A DNA stretch of 64,000 nucleotides from KBS50 sp042434095 (lineage in GTDB: Bacteria > Actinomycetota > Actinomycetes > Mycobacteriales > Micromonosporaceae). The notes beneath the pieces were generated by a model that was not told the DNA's origin, did no database searches, and was given only the letters and a program-made list of their open reading frames with translations. Position numbers and translations under genes: made by a program. The stretch is from positions 248,001-312,000 of the forward strand of contig NZ_JBHLUE010000004.1 in the NCBI RefSeq assembly GCF_042434095.1, read 5' to 3'. Within the stretch, counting starts at the first letter, position 1, and each line of letters begins with the position of its first letter. Below, piece after piece: positions 47,505-56,126 of this stretch.

Positions 47505-48998
47505 TCACCCGGCGGCGGACACCAGCTCGACGGGCTCGGCCACCAGGTCCACGCCCTCCGTGCCGGTGACCTTGGCCCGGACGAGGTCGCCGGGACGCAG
47601 CGCGGCCAGGTCGGCCGCGCCGTCCGGCGCCACCAGCGTGGTCGACCCGTCCACCTCGGGCGCCTGGTGCGCGGCCCGGCCCTCGACCACGCCGTCGGCC
47701 ACCGTGTCCACCAGCACCTCGACCTCGGCGCCCAACCGCTCCTCGGCGCGCTGCGAGCACAGCTCGTCGGCCAGCCGGATCAGCCGGTCGTACCGCCGGC
47801 GCACCGTCGCGGCCGGCACCTTGCCGGGCAGGCCGGCCGCCTCGGTGCCGTCCTCGTCGCTGTAGTCGAACACGCCGATGGCGTCCAACCGGGCCTCGGT
47901 GAGGAACCGGACCAGCTCGTCGACGTCCCGCCGGGTCTCGCCGGGGAAGCCCACGATGAAGTTGCTGCGCGCGCCGGCCTCCGGGGCCAGCCGGCGGGCC
48001 GTCCCGAGCAGCTCCAGGAAGCGCTCGGTGGAGCCGAACCGGCGCATCCGGCGCAGCACCGGCTCGCTCGAATGCTGGAACGACAGGTCGAAGTAGGGCG
48101 CCACCCCCGGCGTGCCGGCGATGGCCTCCACCAGGCCGGGACGGGTCTCGGCCGGTTGCAGGTAGCTCACCCGGACCCGGGCGATGCCGCGCACCGCTGC
48201 CAGCTGCGGGAGCAGCTTCTCCAGCGCCCGCGGATCGCCGAGATCCTTCCCGTAGGAGGTGGAGTTCTCGCTGACCAGCACCAGCTCCCGGACGCCCGTG
48301 CCGGCCAGCCACTCGGCCTCGGCCAGCAGCTCGTCCGGGGTACGCGAGACGAAGGCGCCGCGGAAGGCGGGGATGGCGCAGAAGGAGCACCGCCGGTCGC
48401 AGCCGCTGGCGAGCTTGAGCGAGGCCACCGGGCCGGCGCCCAGCCGGCGGCGCAGCACCGACCGCAGGTGCGCCGGGGTGTGCTCGTCGGTCACCGGCTC
48501 GGCCACCGGGCCGCCGTGGCCGGGCAGCACCACCGCGTTACCGCGGCGCGCCACCGGGGTGATCGGCAGCAGCTCCCGCCGGTCCCGCGGCACATGCGAG
48601 TCGACCCGCTCGCCGGCCAGCACCGAGGATAGCCGGGCGGAGATCTCCGGATAGTCGTCGAAGCCGAGCACCGCCTGCGCCTCGGGCATGCTGTCGTGCA
48701 GCTCCCGCCCGTACCGCTCGGCCATGCAGCCGGCGGCCACCACCCGGGCGCCCGACTCGGCCGCCGCGAGCAGCGTCTGGATCGACTCCTGCTTGGCCTT
48801 TTCCACGAAACCGCAGGTGTTGACCAGCACCACGTCGGCGCCGTCACCGTCGGTGGTCACCTGCCAGCCATCGGCGTCCAGCCGCGCGGCCAGCTCCTCC
48901 GAGTCGACCTCGTTACGGGCGCAGCCCAGGGTGAGCAGGGCGACCCGGCGGCCGGCGGCGGGGGCACCGTCTGGGGAAGATGAGCTGGCGGACACCAT
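47505..48998 (-). CDS. rimO: Ribosomal protein uS12 methylthiotransferase RimO
   Basis: 497-residue radical-SAM enzyme that methylthiolates an Asp of ribosomal protein S12. UPF0004 cysteines lie in TLGCARNEVDSE, VNTCGFVEKAKQES and AAGCMAERYG. The radical-SAM cluster is CDRRCSFCAIP near residue 200, and a C-terminal TRAM domain reads LVAPDGAADLAALRPGDLVRAKV. NEVDSE and CGFVEKAK distinguish it from MiaB (this window's miaB is at 1963). ATG start. It is first gene of the rimO-pgsA-pncC-clgR series. Confidence 0.95.
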   Translation of the reverse strand: MVSASSSSPDGAPAAGRRVALLTLGCARNEVDSEELAARLDADGWQVTTDGDGADVVLVNTCGFVEKAKQESIQTLLAAAESGARVVAAGCMAERYGRELHDSMPEAQAVLGFDDYPEISARLSSVLAGERVDSHVPRDRRELLPITPVARRGNAVVLPGHGGPVAEPVTDEHTPAHLRSVLRRRLGAGPVASLKLASGCDRRCSFCAIPAFRGAFVSRTPDELLAEAEWLAGTGVRELVLVSENSTSYGKDLGDPRALEKLLPQLAAVRGIARVRVSYLQPAETRPGLVEAIAGTPGVAPYFDLSFQHSSEPVLRRMRRFGSTERFLELLGTARRLAPEAGARSNFIVGFPGETRRDVDELVRFLTEARLDAIGVFDYSDEDGTEAAGLPGKVPAATVRRRYDRLIRLADELCSQRAEERLGAEVEVLVDTVADGVVEGRAAHQAPEVDGSTTLVAPDGAADLAALRPGDLVRAKVTGTEGVDLVAEPVELVSAAG

Positions 48999-49140
48999 CC
49001 GAGCCTACCGGGCCGGTCCGACGGGCCGCCCACCGTGCCGAGACCCGCGGGCCTCGTCACACCCGGCCCCCCGCCCCCCGCCCGGGGCCCGACCGTGCCC
49101 CGGGCCCTGACCGGGCCCCGGGCCCGACCGTGGCCGGGCG

Positions 49141-50064
49141 TCATCCCACCCGGGCGTTGGCCCGGGCCAGCCGGTCGAGCAGGAAGACCTCGGTGCCGGC
49201 CAGCCCGACCGAGCAGAACAGGCTCACCTCGTCGGCCCGGGTGCGGCCGGGCGCCGCGCCGGCCAGCACCGCGCCGAGCGGGACCAGCCGATCCAGGTAC
49301 GGGGGCGCGGCCGCCAGCATCGGCGGGTCGTACCCGAGCACCTGCGCCGGCGAGTCGGTGGCCAGCACCTCCGCCCGGTCCAGCAGGTCGGCGCCGAACT
49401 CGGCCCGGCCGGCCTGCTTGAAGCCCACGGCGTTGACGTGGGCGCCGGGCGCCAGGTCGGTGGCCGCCAGCACCGGGGTGGCGCTGGTGGTGGCGAGCAC
49501 CACGATGTCGGCGTCCCGGACCGCCGCCGCGGCGCCGTCGACGGCCCGGACCGGCACCCCGAGCTCGGCGCGGACCCGGGCGGCGAACCGGTCCCGGTGC
49601 GTCGCCGTACGGCTGAACACCCGCACCTGGCGCAGCGGCCGCACCGCCGCGGCGGCCCAGACCTGGGTCCACGCCTGTCCCCCGGCGCCGATCACGGCCA
49701 GGGTGTCCGCATCGGGCCGGGCCAACGCGTCCACGGCCACCCCGCCGATCGCCCCGGTACGCCGGGATCCGATCTCGGCGCCCACGGCGATCGCGCGGAT
49801 CCGGCCCGTGTCGGACTCGTGCAGCACCACCAACTGCTCGCCGTCGGGCCGCCCGAACGTGTCGTAGCTGCGGTATCCGTACCATTCCGGGTCGAGCCGG
49901 CCGGCGGTGAAGACCAGCCGCCCCCCGTCGAGCGGCACGGCGGCCCGCGGCGGGGCCACCAGCCGGCCCTCGTACGCGGCAAGCAGCGCCGCCCGCATCG
50001 CGGCCACGGCCTCCGGGGCATCCAGCCCGGCCGCCACGTCGGCATCGGTGAACAGCATCGTCAT
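49141..50064 (-). CDS. Ornithine cyclodeaminase / mu-crystallin family protein
   Basis: 307-residue NAD(P)-binding protein of the OCD/mu-crystallin family, which includes ornithine cyclodeaminases, ketimine reductases and amino-acid dehydrogenases used in siderophore building. It shows GRLVFTAGRLDPEWYGYRSYDTF, EIGSRRTGAIGGVAVDALARP, the Rossmann motif LAVIGAGGQAWTQ, and FSRTATHRDRF. ATG 50064 (MTMLF) or 50058 (MLF) are both plausible; the latter is better spaced from GCGGGG. Substrate unknown. It is separated from rimO by 142 bases and divergent from gdx. Confidence 0.88.
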   Translation of the reverse strand: MTMLFTDADVAAGLDAPEAVAAMRAALLAAYEGRLVAPPRAAVPLDGGRLVFTAGRLDPEWYGYRSYDTFGRPDGEQLVVLHESDTGRIRAIAVGAEIGSRRTGAIGGVAVDALARPDADTLAVIGAGGQAWTQVWAAAAVRPLRQVRVFSRTATHRDRFAARVRAELGVPVRAVDGAAAAVRDADIVVLATTSATPVLAATDLAPGAHVNAVGFKQAGRAEFGADLLDRAEVLATDSPAQVLGYDPPMLAAAPPYLDRLVPLGAVLAGAAPGRTRADEVSLFCSVGLAGTEVFLLDRLARANARVG

Positions 50065-50172
50065 CCCCGCATCCTGAAACCTCACCCCAACTTCAGGTCA
50101 ACCCCGACCGTGGTCGGCCCGGACCGGGAGGCCGACTTCGGCTAGCGTGGGCGGCGGCGCACCCACTCCGCC

Positions 50173-50217
50173 CCGGACGAGGTGCGGGTCGTACCCGGTA
50201 ATGCGAAGACGACCCGC
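50173..50217 (+). ncRNA. Guanidine-III (ykkC-III) riboswitch
   Basis: The sequence begins CCGGACGAGGTGCG, as in the known class, whose Thermobifida example starts CCGGACGAGGUGCG. The P1 stem is CCGG (50173-50176) with CCGG (50195-50198). The pseudoknot pairs GCGGGTCGT (50184-50192) with ACGACCCGC (50209-50217), nine perfect pairs; a TACCCGG follows as in the family. It lies 37 bases before the start of a Gdx-type SMR gene, the usual target. The class binds free guanidinium. Control is probably by access to the GGAAGG ribosome site at 50239. Confidence 0.93.
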
Positions 50218-50254
50218 GGACCGTGACCCGTCGTGGCTGGAAGGTGTGATCGTG

Positions 50255-50569
50255 ATGGCCTGGCTCGTGTTGGTGCTGTCGGGGCTGCTGGAGACGACCT
50301 GGGCGATCGCCCTGGACCGCAGCCAGGGCTTCAGCCGGCCGATCCCCTCGGTGATCTTCGCGGTGACCGCGATCGGCAGCGTGGTCGGGTTGGGCTACGC
50401 GCTGCGGGAGATCCCGGTCGGCACCGGCTACGCGGTCTGGGTCGGCATCGGCGCCGTGGGCACCGCGGCGGTCGGGATGATCGCGCTCGGCGAGTCGACG
50501 AACCTGCCCCGGCTGCTCTGCCTGCTCCTGGTGATCGCCGGCGTGATCGGGCTCAAGATCTTTTCCTGA
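50255..50569 (+). CDS. gdx: Guanidinium exporter Gdx (SMR family, formerly SugE)
   Basis: 104-residue small multidrug-resistance protein with four membrane segments that exports guanidinium in exchange for protons as a dual-topology dimer. Glu13 in the first helix (MAWLVLVLSGLLETTWAIAL) is the coupling residue and Trp16 is the conserved Gdx-type neighbour. GYALREIPVGTGYAVWVGIGAVGTA is the SMR signature region. ATG 50255 gives the family length; GTG 50246 and 50252 are alternatives. The guanidine-III riboswitch directly upstream confirms the substrate assignment. Confidence 0.95.
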   Translation: MAWLVLVLSGLLETTWAIALDRSQGFSRPIPSVIFAVTAIGSVVGLGYALREIPVGTGYAVWVGIGAVGTAAVGMIALGESTNLPRLLCLLLVIAGVIGLKIFS

Positions 50570-50579
50570 CCGGCGGCGG

Positions 50580-53063
50580 TCAGGCCGCCCCGCGGACGCC
50601 GGACAGCGCGTCCTCCAGCTCGTCCGGCTTGACCAGCACGTCTCGGGCCTTCGACCCCTCGGACGGGCCCACGATGCCGCGGGTCTCCATCAGGTCCATC
50701 AGCCGGCCGGCCTTGGCGAACCCGACCCGGAGCTTGCGTTGCAGCATCGAGGTCGAGCCGAACTGCGAGGTGACCACCAGCTCGATCGCCTGGACCAGCA
50801 GCTCCAGGTCGTCGCCGATGTCCTCGTCGATCTTCTTCTTGCTCTCCTGGCCGACCGTCAGCACGTCCGGGCGGAACTCCGGCTCGCGCTGGTCCTTGCA
50901 GAACTTGACGATCCCCTCGATCTCCTTCTCCGACACCCAGGCGCCCTGGATGCGGGTGGGCTTCGAGGCGCCCATCGGCAGGAACAGGCCGTCGCCCCGG
51001 CCGATCAGCTTTTCCGCGCCGGGCTGGTCGAGGATGACCCGCGAGTCGGCCAGCGAGGACGTGGCGAACGCGAGCCGGGACGGCACGTTGGCCTTGATGA
51101 GGCCGGTGACCACGTCCACCGACGGCCGCTGGGTGGCCAGCACCAGGTGGATCCCCGCGGCCCGGGCCAGCTGGGTGATCCGGACGACCGAGTCCTCCAC
51201 GTCCCGCGGCGCCACCATCATGAGGTCCGCGAGTTCGTCGACGATGACCAGCAGGTAGGGGTAGGGCCGGATCTCCCGCTCGCTGCCGGGCGGCGGCTTG
51301 ATCTCGCCGGCCCGCACCCGCCGGTTGTAGTCGTCGATGTGCCGTACGCCGTTGGCGGCCAGGTCGTCGTACCGCATGTCCATCTCACGGACCACCCAGT
51401 CCAGCGACTCGGCCGCCTTCTTGGGGTTCGTGACGATGGGCGTGACCAGGTGCGGGATGCCCTCGTACATGGTCATCTCGACGCGCTTCGGGTCGATCAG
51501 CAGCAGCCGAACCTCGTCCGGGGTCGACCGGGCCAGGATGGACACCAGCAGCGAGTTGAGGCAGCTGGACTTGCCGGCGCCGGTGGCGCCGGCGATCAGG
51601 ATGTGCGGCATCTTGGCCAGGTTGGCCACCACGAAGCCGCCCTCGATGTCCTTGCCGAGCGCCACCACCATCGGGTGGTGGTCGGCGGCCGCGGCCCGGG
51701 ACCGCAGCACGTCCCCGAGCGCCACGTCCTCGCGGTCGGTGTTCGGGATCTCCACACCCACCGCGCTCTTGCCCGGGATCGGGCTGAGGATCCGGACGTC
51801 CGGCGACTTGACCGCGTACGCGATGTTGCGGGAGAGCTGGGTGATCCGCTCCACCTTCACGCCGTGGCCCAGCTCCACCTCGTACCGGGTGACGGTGGGC
51901 CCGCGGGTGAAGCCGGTCACCGCGGCGTCGATGTTGAACTGGTCGAACACGCCGGTGAGCGCCGCGATGACCTCGTCGTTGGCCCGGCTGCGGGTCTTTG
52001 GCGCGCCGCCCTTGCCGAGCATGTTGGCCGGCGGCAGCTTGTAGTCACCGGAGAGTGCCGTCAGGTCCAGCTGCTCGGCGCGGGTCGGCAGCGGCGAATG
52101 GTCGGGCGGCGCAGGCGCCCGGCGCGCCGGCACCCGCGGCCGGCGCGGCAACTCGACCGTCTCCTGCAGCGAGACGGGCTCCGCGTCCGCCACGTCCTCG
52201 TCGGACGGATCCTCCTCGTCGACCGACGGGCCGGGCCGGCGTACCGGCCGGCGCTTGCGGGGCGGCGCCTCGGCCGTCCCCGGCCCGACCTCGGCCTCCG
52301 GCGCGGCGCCGGTGACCGTCCCGGCGAGCAGGCCCAGCCGCTCGGGGATCTTGTTGATCGGTGTGGCCGTGACCACCAGCAGCCCGAACACCAGCAACAG
52401 CACCAGCAGCGGTACGGCGACCCAGGCGGTCACGCCGTGCTCCAGCAGATCGCCGACGCCGGCACCGAGCAGGCCGCCCGCGTAATCGCGCTGGGCGTTG
52501 TCGATCGGGTGCTGGGCGATGTGCAGCAGCGCGTCGGTGGCCACGATCAGCGCGGACCAGCCGACCATCCCGCGACCGCGGTGCTCCTCCTCGGGCGGCA
52601 CCGGATGCCGCAGCAACCGGTAGGCCCCGACCCCCAGCAGCACCGGCAGCACCACGGAGACGGCCCCGATGAACAGCCGGATCGTGTCGGCCAGCCGCGC
52701 GCCCAGCGGACCGGCCGCGGAGAACCACACGGCCACCGCGGTCAGGATGGCGAGCCCGAGCAGCAGCAGACCGGCGCCGTCGCGGCGATGCTCCGGGTCC
52801 AGCTCGCGGGCGGTGGCGGCCCGCCGGCCGGCCGCGCGAACCCCCCAGCCCACGCCGTGCGCCAGGCCCATCCACACCGCTCCGATGGCGCGTCCCAGGT
52901 GGACCGCCGGGGAGGTGCGGGTGGTCCGGCTGGTCCGGCGCGCCGTGGACCGCCCGCGCGCCGGCTGCCGGCCGCGGGCGCTCGTGCCGCGGCCGCGCGA
53001 ACTGGCACCACGCGTCGACGACGCGCCGCGTCTGCGACTCGTGGATGAGGTGCGGCCGGCCAT
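50580..53063 (-). CDS. ftsK: DNA translocase FtsK
   Basis: 827-residue septal DNA pump that clears chromosomes from the division plane. The N-terminus is basic and Ser/Arg/Thr-rich (about 1-55), followed by four membrane segments (about 95-270), a Pro/acidic linker, and the RecA-like motor. The motor has Walker A GATGAGKSS near residue 490, VDELADLMM near 605, and the FtsK signature LVLATQRPSVDVVTGLIKANVPSR. The C-terminal gamma winged helix (TSQFGSTSMLQRKLRVGFAKAGRLMDLMETRGIVGP) recognises polar DNA motifs. ATG start (MAGRTSSTSRRR). It ends 10 bases from the convergent gdx stop. Confidence 0.95.
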   Translation of the reverse strand: MAGRTSSTSRRRGASSTRGASSRGRGTSARGRQPARGRSTARRTSRTTRTSPAVHLGRAIGAVWMGLAHGVGWGVRAAGRRAATARELDPEHRRDGAGLLLLGLAILTAVAVWFSAAGPLGARLADTIRLFIGAVSVVLPVLLGVGAYRLLRHPVPPEEEHRGRGMVGWSALIVATDALLHIAQHPIDNAQRDYAGGLLGAGVGDLLEHGVTAWVAVPLLVLLLVFGLLVVTATPINKIPERLGLLAGTVTGAAPEAEVGPGTAEAPPRKRRPVRRPGPSVDEEDPSDEDVADAEPVSLQETVELPRRPRVPARRAPAPPDHSPLPTRAEQLDLTALSGDYKLPPANMLGKGGAPKTRSRANDEVIAALTGVFDQFNIDAAVTGFTRGPTVTRYEVELGHGVKVERITQLSRNIAYAVKSPDVRILSPIPGKSAVGVEIPNTDREDVALGDVLRSRAAAADHHPMVVALGKDIEGGFVVANLAKMPHILIAGATGAGKSSCLNSLLVSILARSTPDEVRLLLIDPKRVEMTMYEGIPHLVTPIVTNPKKAAESLDWVVREMDMRYDDLAANGVRHIDDYNRRVRAGEIKPPPGSEREIRPYPYLLVIVDELADLMMVAPRDVEDSVVRITQLARAAGIHLVLATQRPSVDVVTGLIKANVPSRLAFATSSLADSRVILDQPGAEKLIGRGDGLFLPMGASKPTRIQGAWVSEKEIEGIVKFCKDQREPEFRPDVLTVGQESKKKIDEDIGDDLELLVQAIELVVTSQFGSTSMLQRKLRVGFAKAGRLMDLMETRGIVGPSEGSKARDVLVKPDELEDALSGVRGAA

Positions 53064-53335
53064 AGAGTCACAGGGTAGTCGTGCGGTTGGCGCAATCCGC
53101 GGTTCTGCGGTCCGTGTCCGACCGCCGATGCATGCTGCATGGAAACGGCGCGAGCGTCGCCGCGCGGGCGACGCGAGCGACACTGCGGCGGCATGCGCGC
53201 CACCGCGGCGTGATGTGACCAACACCGCAACGGCACGGCGCGGCGTCGCCGGCACGGCGTCAGCGACGCGGCGGCGGCACGGCGCGGGACGCCGCGGCGG
53301 CACGATGGGACCAACGTCTCCAGAAGGGACGCCGC

Positions 53336-54442
53336 ATGCGGGCATCCGGCACGGTCGCGGCGGCCCTGGCGCTGGCACGGGACCTGCCGGACGGCCCGCG
53401 CCGGCTGTTTGAGCTGGCCGCGGTGGCCGCCCTGGCCGATGCGGCGCGCGCCCCCGGGCTGGGCCTCGCCGCCCGGCTGGATCTGCTCGAGACGGCGCTC
53501 CGGTTGGGCGAGGGGCCACGTACGCCCGCATTGCTGCGCTGGTGCCTGACCACGGTGGAGCGCCGGCCCGGACTGCTGACCGGCGAGGACGACGAGCGGC
53601 TGCGCATCGCGCAGGAACAGGCGGTGGCGGCCACGCTCGACACGCCCCGACTCGACCTGGCCGACGCGGCCACTCTGGTGGACGACCTGTCCCGGTGGCT
53701 CCGGTCCCGGGGGCGGCCGCCCGGGCGGGCGTACCGGCTGCGGGCCAGGCTCGCCGACCACGTGGGGGACGCCGCGGCCGCGCGGAGCTGGCTGGCGCGG
53801 GCCCGCGCCGAGGGCGACGACGGCTGCCCGGCGTGCGTGGCGGTCACCGGGGCGGAGCTGTTGGGCGGCTGGGGCGACTGGTCGGGCGCGCTGCGCGGGC
53901 TCGCGCCCGCCCTCGTGGCGGGTTCCCCGTGCACCGCCGCGCCGGAGCGTGGGCTGGCCGCGGCGCTGCTGCCGTACCTGGGCGCCGGTCAGCCGGAGGC
54001 GGCGGCCCGGGCGCACGGGCGGGCCTGGCGACGGCATCGCCGGGAGCGTGCGGCGTCCCGGACGGTCGCCACCCACCTGCGGTTTCTGGCACTCACCGGC
54101 CGATACCGGCAGGGCTTCGCGGCGCTCGCGGCCCGGCTGCCCGGGCCGGACGAGCCGGGGTCGGAGCTGGCCGTCATGGAGCTGGCCGCGGCGGGCGCGC
54201 TGCTCTGCCGGCGGGCCGCCACCGACCCGCTGGCCGAGGTGTCCGTCCCGGAGCGGCTTGCCGAACCGGACCTCGCCGTGCTGGGCGGCCGGCTGCGGGA
54301 CCGGGCGTACGGGCTGGCCGAGCGCTTCGACGCCCGGAACGGCACCCGGCACCAGTCGGACCGGATGGCCGACTGGCTGGCCGAGGCGCTCCCGGGCCGG
54401 CGTCTGGGACCGCCCGCCGCCGGACCGGCTGGGGCCGATTGA
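53336..54442 (+). CDS. Hypothetical helical-repeat (TPR-like) protein, 368 aa
   Basis: Not assigned to a named family. The protein is Ala/Arg/Leu-rich and strongly helical with repeated helical hairpins (LDLLETALRLGEGPRTPALLRWCLTTVER; RARLADHVGDAAAARSWLARARAEG; LLPYLGAGQPEAAARAHGRAWRRHRRERA), resembling tetratricopeptide scaffolds. No membrane segment or signal peptide. The ATG has AGAAGGGA 8 bases upstream. It is divergent from ftsK across about 270 bases containing low-complexity CGGCG tracts and an ATGCATGCTGCAT palindrome near 53128. It may be a partner of division or stress proteins, but nothing shows this. Confidence 0.75.
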   Translation: MRASGTVAAALALARDLPDGPRRLFELAAVAALADAARAPGLGLAARLDLLETALRLGEGPRTPALLRWCLTTVERRPGLLTGEDDERLRIAQEQAVAATLDTPRLDLADAATLVDDLSRWLRSRGRPPGRAYRLRARLADHVGDAAAARSWLARARAEGDDGCPACVAVTGAELLGGWGDWSGALRGLAPALVAGSPCTAAPERGLAAALLPYLGAGQPEAAARAHGRAWRRHRRERAASRTVATHLRFLALTGRYRQGFAALAARLPGPDEPGSELAVMELAAAGALLCRRAATDPLAEVSVPERLAEPDLAVLGGRLRDRAYGLAERFDARNGTRHQSDRMADWLAEALPGRRLGPPAAGPAGAD

Positions 54443-54636
54443 CCGGATTGTGAAACTCCTGGTGTCGCCTCCGGCATGGCGGCAGGGCCACCGTCACCGA
54501 TCCGCGCGCCAGCTGGCCTCGTCCATGCCGGGCCGTCGCCAGGGTCGGGAGGGTCCGTGCCGGCCGGTGGCTCATTGCCCGCACCGGCAGGGTGCGGCGC
54601 CGGATCCCGGTACGGGCTCCCGGGACGCCCGCCCGA

Positions 54637-55926
54637 TCAGCGCCGCGGCACCTGGTGGCGGACCCGCGAGCTCGGCGCGGCCGGCGCGCCCGGTCCGTCG
54701 CCCGCCGCGTCGTCCGGGTTGGCCGAGCCGGCGCCGTTGGCGCTGGCGGCGGTCACCAGCGTGAGCCCGTTCGCCTGCAGGATCTCGGTGATCGGCTGGA
54801 AGAACGTCACACCGCCCCGGGTGCAGTCGCCGGATCCGCCCGAGGTGACCCCCTGGGCCTGGTCGCCGGAGATCCAGGAGCCGCCGGAGTCCCCCGCCTC
54901 GGCGCAGACGTTGGTCCGGGTGAGCCCGGTGACCGTGCCCTCCGGGTAGTTCACCGTGGCGTTCTTGGCCTGGATCACCCCGCAGCGCACCCCGGTGGTC
55001 GAGCCGGACCGGCAGATCGACGCGCCGACCGGCGCCTCGGTGGACCCGTTCACCGGCACCGTGCCGCCGTTGAAGTCGTTGACCACGCCCTGCGGCTGCC
55101 AGTCGCCGTTCACCCGGACCACCCCCCAGTCGTCGCCCGGGAACGAGCTGGCCGTGAAGACGCCCTGGCTGACCTGGTTGAAGCCGGTGGTGGTGCTGCC
55201 GCGCTGCCCGCAGTGGCCGGCCGTGACGAACCCGCCGGTCACGGCGAACCCGATGGAACACCGGGCCCGACCATCGATGAAGTACGGATCCCCGCCATGC
55301 ACCGCGAACAGCGGACGGGGCGACTCGGCCGAGGTGACCATCCGGACGGCCGACGGGTCGACGCCGCTCCTGGTCACCAGCCGCTGGGCCGCGCGCTCGC
55401 CGCCGGGGCGGACCAGCATGGTGACCGTGTTGCCCGACACGTCGACGTACCAGCCGGTCGCGCCGCTGCCAGCCGCGGTGGGACTCGAGCCGGTGGAGTC
55501 GTCCAGCGCCCGGTCCAGGCGCTGCTTGGCCCGGTCCAGGTCGCCGGCGGTGCGGGCCACCACGACCGGATCGGCGCCGGCAGCGCGTACCCGGTCGACC
55601 TGCGCCGGATCGGTCACCGCCACGGTGAGCCGGGCGCCGTCCCGGCTCAGCCAGGCGCCGCCCCAGGCGCTCGCCCCGACCGCCGCCTTCAGGGCGCCGG
55701 TGGTGGCGGTCGCGACCCGTTCCCGCCGCAGCCGGGCACGGGCCTGGTCCGGCGAGATGGCCAGATCGTGGGAGAGCGCGGCCACGAGTTCGGGCGCCTC
55801 GCTCGCGGCCGGTGCGGCCGGACGGCCACCCGGGTGCTCGTCCGCGAGCGCCGGGAGCGTCACCACGCCCAGGGCCAGCAGCCCCGCCGCGGTCACTCCG
55901 GACAGGATCACCCGTCTGCGGTCCAT
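54637..55926 (-). CDS. Secreted S1 family (alpha-lytic/streptogrisin-type) serine protease
   Basis: 429-residue prepro-protease. A signal peptide (MDRRRVILSGVTAAGLLALGVVTLPALA) leads to an alpha-lytic-type propeptide (about 40-190; ISPDQARARLRRE). The chymotrypsin-fold domain has His in FVTAGHCG (near 239), Asp in FPGDDWGVV (near 266) and Ser in AEAGDSGGSWI (near 347). Paired cysteines frame the catalytic His and Ser. A 25-residue Pro/Ala/Arg tail follows. The ATG has GGAGGG 7 bases upstream. Such enzymes are self-processed and scavenge extracellular protein. It is flanked by about 190-200-base gaps on both sides. Confidence 0.93.
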   Translation of the reverse strand: MDRRRVILSGVTAAGLLALGVVTLPALADEHPGGRPAAPAASEAPELVAALSHDLAISPDQARARLRRERVATATTGALKAAVGASAWGGAWLSRDGARLTVAVTDPAQVDRVRAAGADPVVVARTAGDLDRAKQRLDRALDDSTGSSPTAAGSGATGWYVDVSGNTVTMLVRPGGERAAQRLVTRSGVDPSAVRMVTSAESPRPLFAVHGGDPYFIDGRARCSIGFAVTGGFVTAGHCGQRGSTTTGFNQVSQGVFTASSFPGDDWGVVRVNGDWQPQGVVNDFNGGTVPVNGSTEAPVGASICRSGSTTGVRCGVIQAKNATVNYPEGTVTGLTRTNVCAEAGDSGGSWISGDQAQGVTSGGSGDCTRGGVTFFQPITEILQANGLTLVTAASANGAGSANPDDAAGDGPGAPAAPSSRVRHQVPRR

Positions 55927-56126
55927 CGTCGACTCCCTCCGGTCGCCAGGGGCGTGTCGGGCGGGAGTACGGCGCCCCGACGCCGCCCGGACGGGCCGGA
56001 ACGGGGTGAGGAAAATCACTGCCGTCGGGTTGAACCACAGGCCATGGGCCGGCCGTACCAGACGCGGGCCGGCCCGGCCGGCGGTTCAGACCTCGACGCG
56101 ACGAGCGGGGCGCGGTGACGGTCCGC

